NCBI RefSeq assembly: GCF_014217785.1
Contig: NZ_CP048814.1
Coordinates: forward strand, 992,001-1,056,000
Direction: 5' to 3'
DNA from: Rhodococcus triatomae
Lineage (GTDB): Bacteria > Actinomycetota > Actinomycetes > Mycobacteriales > Mycobacteriaceae
DNA length: 64,000 bases
Shown: positions 45,871 through 54,252 of the stretch, in pieces
Layout: each line of letters begins with the position of its first letter
How positions within the stretch are numbered: position 1 is the stretch's first letter
The notes under the pieces: generated by a model
What the model saw: the letters and a program-made list of their open reading frames with translations, nothing else
Database searches by the model: none
What the model was told of the DNA's origin: nothing
Program-made: the position numbers and the translations under genes

Positions 45871-46032
45871 ATGCCCTCATCGACGACCACCGCTCACCGC
45901 CCCTTCGGCACACCGGTCGCACGCAGTTCCATGAGTACTTCCGAGATCAAGGCCCGCATCGAGGCCATGTACGCCGCGCAGGAGCCCGCACCCGAGGCGG
46001 CGCGCGTCGGCGGCGAGCCGACCTCCCGCTGA
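45871..46032 (+). CDS. Small 53-aa protein, unknown function
   Basis: This ATG-to-TGA frame encodes MPSSTTTAHRPFGTPVARSS followed by MSTSEIKARIEAMYAAQEPA and a short charged tail. The third-position GC bias and the helix IKARIEAMYAAQ support it. An internal ATG at residue 21 could be the true start, giving 33 aa. It lies upstream of the Stealth phosphotransferase, with that gene's -10 box between them, so they are probably separate transcripts. No family is recognised. Confidence 0.35.
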   Translation: MPSSTTTAHRPFGTPVARSSMSTSEIKARIEAMYAAQEPAPEAARVGGEPTSR

Positions 46033-46111
46033 TTCCCCGGGTTGCGCTTCCCCGGGTCGAGGTGACCGCCAGGTCGACACGGCGAGGTCGGTCACCGGCG
46101 GCGAAGGGACC

Positions 46112-46117
46112 TAGACT
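46112..46117 (+). promoter_or_regulatory. -10 element for the Stealth-family gene
   Basis: TAGACT lies 36 bp upstream of a GGAAGGA ribosome-binding site (46153-46159) and 48 bp before the proposed ATC start. The combination places the transcript and translation start well upstream of the first in-frame GTG. Confidence 0.45.
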
Positions 46118-46164
46118 GTCCTTCTGATCGCCTCCCGCGCGATTCGCCACCCGGAAGGACCGCC

Positions 46165-47760
46165 ATCACTCACCCTGTCGCCACGCACGACGTCTACTTC
46201 GTACCTCCGGAGCAGGAGATCGGCGATGCCGTCGCCCTTCCCTCGGCCGCCACCCGGCACAGACTGACGGAACGCCCCGAGGTGGTGCGGTTCAAGGGCC
46301 GCTACGCGCTCGAGATCACCGCGACCACCCCGCACGAGGCGATGGTCGAGGATCTGCTGTTCGTCCGCGACGTGCTCGACGAGGCCGGGGTCGAATACCT
46401 GCTGGTGCGGGGCAACGACGAGCGTCCGGTGATCGCCGTCGACTGGGACGACCGCAAGACACTGCGCACCGCTCTGGTGGCCGCGTGCGAGAACACGCCC
46501 TTCTATTCCAAGACGGTGGACGCTGCGCGCGGGCCGGCGGCGCTCGTCGCGGACGGCTCGTTGGCCAGTACCTCGAAGGCGCGAATCTTCCGGCTGTTCC
46601 GCCCCCGCGTCCAACCGAGCAGTGGGTTGAACTACGGGGCGTCGACGGGAGTGCAGATCGAGCTGTGGTCGATCGGTGAGGACGAGATCGTGCTCCCCGT
46701 CGAGAACTCGCTGACCCGCCGCACCGTACGCGCCGAGGAAGCCGTCCGGGGCACCGTGCAGCGTTTCGGACGGACCTGGCCGACCATCGAGAACATGTTC
46801 GCCGATCATGCGTCGGACATCAATTTCGACATCGACCTGGTGTTCTCGTGGGTGGACGGTTCGTCCGAGGAATGGCGGGCGCAGCGGGCCGAGCGAATGC
46901 GGAGCCATGTGGTCGGCGAGGGCGACGACTCGGAGGCGCGGTTCCGGCAGATCGACGAACTCAAGTATGCCCTGCGCTCGGTCCACATGTACGCGCCGTG
47001 GATCCGGCGCATCTTCGTCGCCACCGACTCGGCACGTCCGGCCTGGCTGGCCGACGACCCGCGCGTCACGTTCGTGCCCAGCGAGGAGTTCTTCGCCGAT
47101 CCGTCGGTGCTGCCCACCCACAATTCGCAAGCCGTCGAATGCCAGCTGCACCACATCCCCGGCTTGGCCGAGCACTTCCTCTACTCCAACGACGACATGT
47201 TCTTCGGCCGTCCGGTGGGCCCGCAGATGTTCTTCTCCCCCGGCGGAATCAGCATGTTCATCGAGGCGACCACACGAATCGGGCTGGGCCACAACGACGA
47301 CGAGCGCAGCGGCTTCGAGAACGCCGCCCGGGTGAATCGACGGCTGCTCCAGGATCGCTTCGGGATGATGACCACCCGCCACCTCGAGCACGCCGCCACC
47401 CCGCTCCGCAAGAGCGTGATGGCCGAGATGGAGCGGGAGTTTCCCGAGGAGTTCGCCGCCACGGCGTCGAGCACCTTCCGGTCCAGTTCCGACATCTCCG
47501 TCACCAACTCTCTGTACCACTACTACGCATTGTTCAGCGGGAGGGCCGTGGCACAGAAGTCGGCGCGGGTGAAGTACGTGGATACCACCGTCGCTTCGGG
47601 ACTCGACGCCATGAACAGGCTCCTCGCGAAGCGGTCGATGGACTTCTTCTGCCTCAACGACGGCAGCGCACCCGAGATCGATCTCGAACTGCGCACGGCG
47701 AAGGTGACCGAATTCCTCGACGCCTACTTCCCGATACCGGCGCCCTGGGAAGCTGCCTGA
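46165..47760 (+). CDS. Stealth-family exopolysaccharide phosphotransferase
   Basis: This roughly 531-aa cytoplasmic enzyme transfers hexose-1-phosphate from a nucleotide sugar to a polysaccharide, forming a phosphodiester polymer. Conserved regions CR1-CR4 are seen: [36 protein letters not shown] with [23 protein letters not shown], and [15 protein letters not shown]. The best start is an unusual ATC at 46165, giving (M)[15 protein letters not shown]; a GGAAGGA site lies at the right spacing and the extra 39 codons have normal codon bias. The next usable start is GTG at 46279/46282. The 3' end overlaps the convergent phosphoesterase gene by 37 bp. Confidence 0.85.
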   Translation: MTHPVATHDVYFVPPEQEIGDAVALPSAATRHRLTERPEVVRFKGRYALEITATTPHEAMVEDLLFVRDVLDEAGVEYLLVRGNDERPVIAVDWDDRKTLRTALVAACENTPFYSKTVDAARGPAALVADGSLASTSKARIFRLFRPRVQPSSGLNYGASTGVQIELWSIGEDEIVLPVENSLTRRTVRAEEAVRGTVQRFGRTWPTIENMFADHASDINFDIDLVFSWVDGSSEEWRAQRAERMRSHVVGEGDDSEARFRQIDELKYALRSVHMYAPWIRRIFVATDSARPAWLADDPRVTFVPSEEFFADPSVLPTHNSQAVECQLHHIPGLAEHFLYSNDDMFFGRPVGPQMFFSPGGISMFIEATTRIGLGHNDDERSGFENAARVNRRLLQDRFGMMTTRHLEHAATPLRKSVMAEMEREFPEEFAATASSTFRSSSDISVTNSLYHYYALFSGRAVAQKSARVKYVDTTVASGLDAMNRLLAKRSMDFFCLNDGSAPEIDLELRTAKVTEFLDAYFPIPAPWEAA

Positions 47761-48680
47761 CGCCCCTCCCACAGCGCGCTCACGTCCGCCTCGCCGGCAC
47801 CGGGGATGCGCACGTGCGCCGCGGCGAGCCGGCGGGCCGTCTCCTCGGGGTCGACGTACTCCCCGACCGTGTCGTAGGTGCCCGTCGGCACCACCGAATG
47901 CACGAGCGTGTCCGGATAGACGTGCACCAGGTTGAACCCCTGGGCGCCGTCCCGACCACGGAGAGCCCCCGAGGGGACGTTGAGATCCTGGGTGTAGCAG
48001 GTGGCGGAGGCGACCGACACGGGAATGCCCGCGAATGTCGCCGTCGTCGAGTAGTGCAGGTGCCCGGCCAGGATCGCCCGCACATCGCTGCCGCGCAGAA
48101 CATCGGCGAGCCGCGCCTGATCGCGCAGTTCCACCAGCACCGCGAGATCGAGAACACACGGCACCGGCGGATGGTGGAGCGCGAGGATCGTTCCGTGCGG
48201 GGCGGCGGTCGCGAGCTGGTCTGCGAGCCACTCCAATTGCCGATCACTGATCTCGCCGTGGTGATGCCCGGGAACGGTGGAGTCGAGTGTGACGATCCGT
48301 AGCCCGTCGACGTCGTGCACCCGGTCGATCGGGTCCGCAGACGGCTCCTGATCGAGCAGCTGCGTCCGGAAATGGGCTCGATCGTCGTGATTGCCCATCG
48401 CCCAGATCACCTGGGCACCGAGCGCCGTCGCCACCGGTTCCACGATCGCCCGCAACTTCGCGTAGGCACCGGGTTCGCCCTTGTCCGTGAGGTCCCCGGT
48501 GAAGACCAGCGCATCGGGGCGCGCATGGGAGGCCGCGACCTCGGTGAAGATCTGACGCAACCTGGCCTCGCTGTCGACGACCCCGTACAGGGGATCCGGT
48601 CCGGCCATCAGATGGGTGTCACTCAGATGCAGCACGAAGTGACTCGGACGTGGATACTCGGCCGTCCGTCTGCCGCTCAT
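47724..48680 (-). CDS. Metallophosphoesterase, class III cyclic-nucleotide phosphodiesterase-like
   Basis: This 318-aa calcineurin-like dinuclear metal enzyme has D21 and H23 (LSDTHL), D63 (TGDLTDKG), N97-H98-D99 (GNHDD), H169 (ALHHPP) and H207, H209 (GHLHY), which is the full metal set. It resembles Rv0805/CpdA-type phosphodiesterases, which hydrolyse cAMP slowly and other phosphodiesters. A C-terminal tail of about 70 residues follows the core. Its 3' end overlaps the Stealth gene on the other strand. Confidence 0.87.
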   Translation of the reverse strand: MSGRRTAEYPRPSHFVLHLSDTHLMAGPDPLYGVVDSEARLRQIFTEVAASHARPDALVFTGDLTDKGEPGAYAKLRAIVEPVATALGAQVIWAMGNHDDRAHFRTQLLDQEPSADPIDRVHDVDGLRIVTLDSTVPGHHHGEISDRQLEWLADQLATAAPHGTILALHHPPVPCVLDLAVLVELRDQARLADVLRGSDVRAILAGHLHYSTTATFAGIPVSVASATCYTQDLNVPSGALRGRDGAQGFNLVHVYPDTLVHSVVPTGTYDTVGEYVDPEETARRLAAAHVRIPGAGEADVSALWEGRQAASQGAGIGK

Positions 48681-48822
48681 CGGTCTCTCGCTTCCGCTCG
48701 CCCCGACGGGCAGGTGCCCGGGTGGACGCCTACTGGGTGTCCACCCTAGCCACGCCGACCGGACCGGCCACGGCGGACTCGCGGACGGGCGGTGAACACC
48801 CGGCCAACTCGTCCGTCACGAG

Positions 48823-49467
48823 TCAGCTCGGCGCGACGCCGGTCTCGATCCAGATGACGCGGCGACCGATCTCCACGGTGTGGTCGCAGAATCGCTCGTA
48901 GAACCGTCCGAGCAGGGTGAGGTCGACGGCGGCCTGGACCCCGTACCGCCACTCTTCCGACTGCGCGGTGGCCAACAGCTCCGCATGGAGTTCGTCCATC
49001 GCCTCGTCCCCGTGCAGAAGCGCCTCGGCGCGCTCGGGGTCGAGCTGACGCAGGGTCTCCACACTCTCCGCCGCCTGCCGGTCCGCCACCTCACCCATAC
49101 GAGTGAAGAGATCGCGCACCACCTCGGGCACCACATGGTCCGGATGTCGCAGCCGAGTGATCTTCGCGACGTGTACCGCCAGCCCGCCCATCCGCTGCAC
49201 GTCCGCCACCACCCGCAGGCCCCCGACCACGAACCGCAGGTCGTACGCGACGGGCGATTGCAGCGCCAACAGCGAAAAGGCCGAACGCTCCCATTCGGCC
49301 GCTGCCCGATCCAGTTCGTCGGTGGACCCGATCGCGCGTTCCGCCGCTGCCAGACTCACGTCGAGGAGCGCTTCGGTCGCATCCGACATCGCCGTCTCAC
49401 TCGCGGCGCACATCTGCGCGAGTTCTCCGGAAAGCCGCTCCATGTTCTCGTCCAGGCGAGTACGCAT
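48823..49467 (-). CDS. phoU: PhoU-family phosphate signalling regulator
   Basis: This 214-aa all-helical protein has two PhoU repeats. Features are MRTRLDENMERLSGELAQM, LQSPVAYDLRFVVGGLRVVADVQRMG (metal-binding E/D region) and LTLLGRFYERFCDHTVEIGRRV. PhoU links the Pst phosphate transporter to a sensor kinase and represses the Pho regulon. No pst genes or two-component genes are nearby, so this is an orphan copy, as with mycobacterial PhoY proteins. The ATG at 49467 is used. Confidence 0.87.
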   Translation of the reverse strand: MRTRLDENMERLSGELAQMCAASETAMSDATEALLDVSLAAAERAIGSTDELDRAAAEWERSAFSLLALQSPVAYDLRFVVGGLRVVADVQRMGGLAVHVAKITRLRHPDHVVPEVVRDLFTRMGEVADRQAAESVETLRQLDPERAEALLHGDEAMDELHAELLATAQSEEWRYGVQAAVDLTLLGRFYERFCDHTVEIGRRVIWIETGVAPS

Positions 49468-49584
49468 CTTGACACTGTAGTTGTCCGGAAGTCCGGAATG
49501 CCGAGGCGACACCGATACCGGTGGTGTGCATTAGCGTGGATACCGATGCACCCGGCAGGTGCGGCTCTCGTATGAGGAGACGTG

Positions 49585-49830
49585 ATGAACCATCAGGAGA
49601 TTCTCGACCACATCCAGGCCCTCGTCGGCGAGGAACACGAACTCCGCTCCGACGTCCAGTCCGGCAAGCTCTCACCCGACGAGGAGAAAGCCCGGCTGAA
49701 GCAGGTCGAAGAAGCACTGGATCAGTGCTGGGATCTGCTGCGCCAGCGCAACGCCCGCAAGAATGCCGGGCAGGACCCGGACGACGCGCAGGTGCGTCCG
49801 GCCTCCGAGGTGGAGGGCTACCTGCAGTGA
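49585..49830 (+). CDS. DUF2630 family protein
   Basis: This 81-aa charged helical protein has the typical DUF2630 look: ILDHIQALVGEEHELR, KARLKQVEEALDQCWDLLRQRNARKN, and a short tail with ASEVEGYLQ. Members are small actinobacterial proteins without a known role. The ATG at 49585 follows TGAGGAGA; an adjacent GTG is possible. It lies 13 bp upstream of the PLP enzyme gene. Confidence 0.8.
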   Translation: MNHQEILDHIQALVGEEHELRSDVQSGKLSPDEEKARLKQVEEALDQCWDLLRQRNARKNAGQDPDDAQVRPASEVEGYLQ

Positions 49831-49843
49831 TCGTGGGGTACCG

Positions 49844-51028
49844 ATGACGGCACCGGGAATCGACCTCGAACGGGTTCGGCGCGACACCCCCGGATGCCGG
49901 GAACGCGTGTTCCTCGACAGCGCCGGGTCCTCCCTGCCGCCCACACCGGTACTCGAAGCCATGGTCGCTCATCTGCACCGGGAGGCCCGGGTCGGCGGCT
50001 ACGTGGCTGCGGCCGAGCGCGCCGACGACCTGTCCGGTCTCAAGGTGTCGCTGGCCCGCCTCGTCGCCGCGGACGCGGCATCGATCGCACTCTGCGACAG
50101 CGCGACCCGCGCCTGGAACGACTTCTTCCAGGCGGTCCCGCTCGCTGCCGGCGATCGGGTGCTCGTCACGGAGGTCGAGTACGCCGGCAACGCGATCGCC
50201 GTGCTCCAGCGTGCCCGTGCCGTCGGGGCGTCGGTGGATGTCGTCCCGAGCGACGATCACGGCCGGATCGATCTCGACGCGCTCGATCGGATGCTGGACG
50301 AGCGCGTTCGCCTCGTGTCCCTCGTGCACGTCCCCACCAACGGCGGGCTGGTCAACCCGGTGCGGGAGGTGGCCGACCTGGCCCACGAGCACGGCGCGCT
50401 GGTGCTGCTCGATGCCTGCCAGTCGGTGGGCCAGCTCGCGCTCGACGTCGTCGAGTTGCACGTCGATGCCCTCTCCGCCACCGGCCGCAAGTGGCTGCGG
50501 GGACCGCGCGGAACCGGCTTCCTCTACGTCCGCCCCGATCTGCAGATCGAGCCGGCCGAACTGGACCTGCACAGCGCGGAATGGACGGCACCGGACAGCT
50601 ATCGGATCGCCGGCGACGCCTCCCGGTTCGAGTTCTGGGAGGCGGACGTCGCGGCCCGGCTCGGCCTCGGGGCGGCCGTCGACTATCTCCTCGAACTCGG
50701 CGTGGACGAGGTCGAGCGGGCCGTCCGGGCCGGCGCCGACAGGGTGCGCGCCGACCTCTCCGACATCCCCGGCGTATCCGTGCGCGACCTCGGTGAACAA
50801 CGTTGCGGGATAGTGTCGTTCACGGTGGACGGGTTTGATCCTACGGAGGTTCGCGATGCCCTCGCCGCGCGCGACGTCGTCGTCACGGTCAGTGCCCGCA
50901 CCTCGACGCTTCTCGACATGAGCGCGCGGGGCCTCGACGCCGTCGTCCGCGCCTCTCCGCACTACTTCTGCTCCGACGAGGACCTGGACGTGTTCGTCGG
51001 TGCGGTCCGCGAGATCGCCGGCCGGTAG
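49844..51028 (+). CDS. Class V aminotransferase-fold PLP enzyme, EgtE-like
   Basis: This 394-aa PLP-dependent enzyme of the aminotransferase-V fold carries the PLP-binding Lys in SATGRKWLRGPRGTGFLYV, with HEHGALVLLDACQSVGQLAL upstream of it. The N-terminus LDSAGSSLPPTPVLEAMVAH and REARVGGYVAAAERADDL resembles EgtE, the C-S lyase that releases ergothioneine from hercynylcysteine sulfoxide. The egtABCD array at 41-45.6 kb lacks egtE, so this gene is a reasonable candidate. Isopenicillin-epimerase-type or cysteine-desulfurase-like roles are alternatives. Confidence 0.7.
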   Translation: MTAPGIDLERVRRDTPGCRERVFLDSAGSSLPPTPVLEAMVAHLHREARVGGYVAAAERADDLSGLKVSLARLVAADAASIALCDSATRAWNDFFQAVPLAAGDRVLVTEVEYAGNAIAVLQRARAVGASVDVVPSDDHGRIDLDALDRMLDERVRLVSLVHVPTNGGLVNPVREVADLAHEHGALVLLDACQSVGQLALDVVELHVDALSATGRKWLRGPRGTGFLYVRPDLQIEPAELDLHSAEWTAPDSYRIAGDASRFEFWEADVAARLGLGAAVDYLLELGVDEVERAVRAGADRVRADLSDIPGVSVRDLGEQRCGIVSFTVDGFDPTEVRDALAARDVVVTVSARTSTLLDMSARGLDAVVRASPHYFCSDEDLDVFVGAVREIAGR

Positions 51029-51142
51029 GAGCGCGGCGCCGACCTTGTCTCCCGGTGACCGGAACGTTCGGCTCCGTGCGTCGCGCAGCGGGCTACTGTC
51101 CGACGTTACCCACGTCACACCCGCGCGAGAGGATCCGCACCG

Positions 51143-52621
51143 ATGACCGACCCCGTATCCGTCCGCCCCAGGCCCGCCTCCGACATCACCGAATGGGACC
51201 TCGACGCCGACGTGGTGATCGCCGGATACGGCATCGCGGGCGTCACCGCCGCGATCGAGGCGGCCCGCGAAGGCGCCGACGTACTGGTCCTCGAACGCAC
51301 CGGCGGGTGGGGCGGTGCCGCAGCACTGGCGGGCGGTTTCGTCTACCTCGGTGGCGGAACCCCGCTCCAGAAGGCATGCGGATTCGACGACTCGGCCGAG
51401 AACATGAAGGCGTTCATGACCGCCGCTCTCGGCCCGGGCGTCGACGAGGCCAAGATCGCCGACTACTGCGAGCACAGTGTCGCGCACTACCACTGGCTGG
51501 TCGACTGCGGCGTGACGTTCAAGGAGAGCTTCTGGGGTGAACCGGGCTGGGAGCCCCCGTTCGACGACGGCCTCATGTACTCCGGCGGCGAGAACTCCGC
51601 ACCGTTCCACACCGTCGCCACGCCCGCACCACGCGGCCACGTCCCGCAGATGTCGGACAAGCGAACCGGCGAGAAGGGCGGTGGGTACATGCTCATGGAG
51701 CCGCTCGTCCACACCGCCGAGAAACTCGGCGTCCGAGCGGAATACGACATGCGGGTGGAGACCCTGGTGACCGACGCCGACGGCCGGGTCGTCGGCGTGA
51801 TCACCAGACGCTACGGCCGCGAGCTGGCGATCCGGGCCCGCCGGGGCGTCGTGCTGGCGATGGGCAGCTTCGCCTACAACCAACAGATGGTCGAGGCCTT
51901 CGCGCCCCGTCTGATCGGCCGTCCCGGTGCCTCGATCGAGGAGCACGACGGTCGCGCCATCCTCATGGGTCAGGCACTCGGTGCCGCCGTCGCACACATG
52001 GACGCCACCGAGGTCGCGTTCGTCGCCGACCCACAGCACCTGGTCCGGGGCATCCTCGTCAACGGGCGTGGCCAGCGCTACGTCCCGGAGGACACCTACC
52101 CCGGCCGGATCGGGCAACTCACGCTGCTGCAGAACGACAACGAGGCGTATCTGATCATCGACGAGCAGGCATACGAGGCCGGGGCCGCGGCCACGTCCGC
52201 CACGCCGTTCATGCAGCAGTTGCAGCCCAAGTGGGTGGCCGAGACCGTCGACGAACTCGAAGCGGAGATGGGCCTGCCCACCGGCGCCCTGGTATCGACC
52301 GTCGAGGTCTACAACCGGCACGCCGCCGAGGGCAGCGATCCACTGCTCGGCAAGAAGCCCGAATGGGTGACGCCGATCGGCACCCCCGTCGCCGCCCTCG
52401 ACCTGCGTGGGCACACCATGGGATTCACGCTGGGCGGCCTGCGCACCACGCTCGACTCGGAGGTCCTGCACGTCAGTGGGGCACCCATCCCCGGGCTGTA
52501 CGCCGCGGGGCGCTGCACCTCCGGCGTCTGCGCCTGGGGCTATGCGAGCGGAACGTCGCTCGGGGACGGCAGCTTCTACGGCAGGCGCGCCGGGATCGCC
52601 GCGGCGAGGAACCCCGCTTAG
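51143..52621 (+). CDS. FAD-dependent dehydrogenase, KstD/fumarate-reductase flavoprotein type
   Basis: This 492-aa flavoprotein has the FAD dinucleotide-binding DADVVIAGYGIAGVTAAIEA at about residues 21-40, TGGWGGAAALAGGFVYLGGG, and the C-terminal GLYAAGRCTSGVCAWGYASG. The family includes 3-ketosteroid-delta-1-dehydrogenase and fumarate-reductase-like proteins. The KstD active-site Tyr/Ser set cannot be assigned with confidence, so steroid dehydrogenation is only one possibility. It is monocistronic and lies 40 kb from the steroid cluster. Confidence 0.75.
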   Translation: MTDPVSVRPRPASDITEWDLDADVVIAGYGIAGVTAAIEAAREGADVLVLERTGGWGGAAALAGGFVYLGGGTPLQKACGFDDSAENMKAFMTAALGPGVDEAKIADYCEHSVAHYHWLVDCGVTFKESFWGEPGWEPPFDDGLMYSGGENSAPFHTVATPAPRGHVPQMSDKRTGEKGGGYMLMEPLVHTAEKLGVRAEYDMRVETLVTDADGRVVGVITRRYGRELAIRARRGVVLAMGSFAYNQQMVEAFAPRLIGRPGASIEEHDGRAILMGQALGAAVAHMDATEVAFVADPQHLVRGILVNGRGQRYVPEDTYPGRIGQLTLLQNDNEAYLIIDEQAYEAGAAATSATPFMQQLQPKWVAETVDELEAEMGLPTGALVSTVEVYNRHAAEGSDPLLGKKPEWVTPIGTPVAALDLRGHTMGFTLGGLRTTLDSEVLHVSGAPIPGLYAAGRCTSGVCAWGYASGTSLGDGSFYGRRAGIAAARNPA

Positions 52622-52820
52622 CTTCCGGGCACGGTGTCGGGTAGAGTCGTACAAGTTGTCTCGGCGAGGGTGCACCGCGAAGTTCCACAGCTGGTTCACC
52701 GTGATCGACGCGACCACGGCTCTGCTCGAGCGTTCTCGCTCCTGGCCGTGCGCGCCCGTCACCTCGTCGACGGCATGACGCCAGCCAGTAACCACCGTGA
52801 ATCGTAGGAGCCGTTCCACC

Positions 52821-53438
52821 ATGTCTGACCAAAACCGCCTCGTAGCCGCCGTGCGCACCGAGTTCGGCAAGGGCGCTGCCCGCCGTGCCCGCCGCGACGG
52901 CAACGTCCCCGCCGTTCTCTACGGTCACGGCTCCGACCCGCAGCACCTGAACCTGCCCTCGCGCGAGTTCGCCGCAGTGCTGCGTGCGCACGGCACCAAC
53001 GCCATCCTCACCCTGGACGTCGAGGGCAAGGAGCAGATCGCTCTCACCAAGTCGGTCGTCGTCCACCCCATCCGCAACTTCATCGAGCACGCCGACCTGC
53101 TCGTGGTGAAGAAGGGCGAGAAGGTCACCGTCGACGTGCCCGTCACGGTGACCGGCGAGCCCGCCGCGGGCACCCTGGTCACCCAGGAGTCGGACACCCT
53201 CTCGCTCGAGGCCGATGCCCTGGCCATCCCCGAGTCGATCGAGGTGTCGATCGAAGGCGTCGAGGCCGGGACGCAGATCCTCGCCGGCGGCATCGACCTG
53301 CCCAAGGGCTCGACGCTGCAGGGTGACCCGGAGGCGCTGATCGTCAACATCGTCGAGGCGCCCACCGCGTCCGATATGGAGGAGCCCGCCGAGGGCGAGG
53401 CCGCCGCGGAGCCCGCCGAGGGCGACACCGAGGCCTGA
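52821..53438 (+). CDS. rplY: 50S ribosomal protein L25/general stress protein Ctc
   Basis: This 205-aa protein has the N-terminal 5S rRNA-binding domain ([26 protein letters not shown]) and the Ctc-type C-terminal beta domain ([37 protein letters not shown]), ending in a very acidic Ala/Glu tail. The ATG at 52821 follows TAGGAG. Order rplY-pth matches mycobacteria. Confidence 0.95.
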   Translation: MSDQNRLVAAVRTEFGKGAARRARRDGNVPAVLYGHGSDPQHLNLPSREFAAVLRAHGTNAILTLDVEGKEQIALTKSVVVHPIRNFIEHADLLVVKKGEKVTVDVPVTVTGEPAAGTLVTQESDTLSLEADALAIPESIEVSIEGVEAGTQILAGGIDLPKGSTLQGDPEALIVNIVEAPTASDMEEPAEGEAAAEPAEGDTEA

Positions 53439-53460
53439 CCTACCTCACACGAGTGGTGAC

Positions 53461-53498
53461 GAGCGGCGCGTTCTCCCTTCGGGGAGAGCGCGCCGCTC
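53461..53498 (+). terminator. 17-bp hairpin with UUCG loop between rplY and pth
   Basis: Arms 53461-53477 and 53482-53498 pair along 17 bp with a single G-U, closed by a UUCG tetraloop, an exceptionally stable fold. The pth start is only 12 nt downstream, so it may act as a partial terminator that lowers pth expression, or as an mRNA-stabilising element, rather than a full stop. Confidence 0.75.
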
Positions 53499-53510
53499 GC
53501 GTGAAAGGAC

Positions 53511-54089
53511 ATGTCGGTGGCTGAAGACACCGTGTTGGTCGTCGGGCTGGGCAACCCGGGGCCGCAGTACGAGACGACACGGCACAACGTCGGGTTCCTG
53601 GTGGCCGACGTTCTCGCCGATCGGATGGGCGCCCGGTTCGGCGCCCACAAGAAGAGCGGCTCGGAGATCGTGCAGGGCCGTCTCGCGGGCCGTCCGGTGA
53701 TCCTCGGCAAACCGCGCTCGTACATGAACCTGTCCGGCCGGGCCGTCGCCGGCCTGGCGCGGTTCTTCTCGGTGCCGACCGAGAGCATCGTCGTCGTGCA
53801 CGACGAACTCGACCTGGACTTCGGCACCATCCGGCTCAAGTCCGGCGGCGGCGAAGGCGGCCACAACGGCCTGCGCTCGATCTCGCAGGCCCTCGGCACC
53901 AAGGACTACCTGCGCACCCGCATCGGCATCGGCCGTCCGCCGGGCCGGATGGACCCGGCGTCCTACGTGCTCAAGCCGTTCTCGTCCGTCGAACGCAAGG
54001 ATCTCGGCGTGACCTGTGAGGAGGCGGCCGACGCCGTCGAACTTCTCCTGCAGTACGGCCTCGAGGCAGCACAGAACCGCCTGCACTGA
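53511..54089 (+). CDS. pth: Peptidyl-tRNA hydrolase
   Basis: This 192-aa enzyme recycles tRNA from stalled peptidyl-tRNA. The active-site motifs are [19 protein letters not shown] with N15 and the catalytic H25, [21 protein letters not shown] and [13 protein letters not shown]. The ATG at 53511 is preceded by AAAGGA; an alternative GTG two codons later is possible. Confidence 0.95.
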   Translation: MSVAEDTVLVVGLGNPGPQYETTRHNVGFLVADVLADRMGARFGAHKKSGSEIVQGRLAGRPVILGKPRSYMNLSGRAVAGLARFFSVPTESIVVVHDELDLDFGTIRLKSGGGEGGHNGLRSISQALGTKDYLRTRIGIGRPPGRMDPASYVLKPFSSVERKDLGVTCEEAADAVELLLQYGLEAAQNRLH

Positions 54090-54123
54090 CCGCCTCTCCT
54101 GATCCTGCCCCTGCCCCTGATCC

Positions 54124-54180
54124 CCTGGGTGAAAGTGCCCTTCGCCTCGTCAGACCGGTCGAATGGTCCCTTCACCCAGG
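54124..54180. terminator. Imperfect palindrome related to the 2972 element
   Basis: CCTGGGTGAAAGTGCCCTTC at the left and a matching complement GGTCCCTTCACCCAGG at the right enclose a short central region. It lies between the convergent ends of pth and the fatty-acyl-AMP ligase gene. The GGGTGAAAG...CTTTCACCC type arms are shared with 2972-3022, so this is a second, diverged copy of the same bidirectional terminator family. Confidence 0.7.
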
Positions 54181-54200
54181 GGCGATGAGGGGGCAGGGGG

Positions 54201-54231
54201 TGAGGGGGTGAGGGGGTGAGGGGGTGAGGGG
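54201..54231. repeat. G-rich 8-bp tandem repeat
   Basis: TGAGGGGG is repeated three times, with a fourth truncated copy (TGAGGGG), 21 bp before the 3' end of the fatty-acyl-AMP ligase gene. It is a microsatellite-like tract with clear G-quadruplex potential on the + strand. Confidence 0.8.
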
Positions 54232-54252
54232 TGGAGGCGCGGGCGGGTTGGA

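Noticed and set aside
49397-52903. A 1168-codon open frame on the - strand antisense to the PLP and FAD enzymes
   Set aside because: The + strand encodes proteins with complete cofactor motifs. The antisense product is Arg/Val/Gly-rich without domains.
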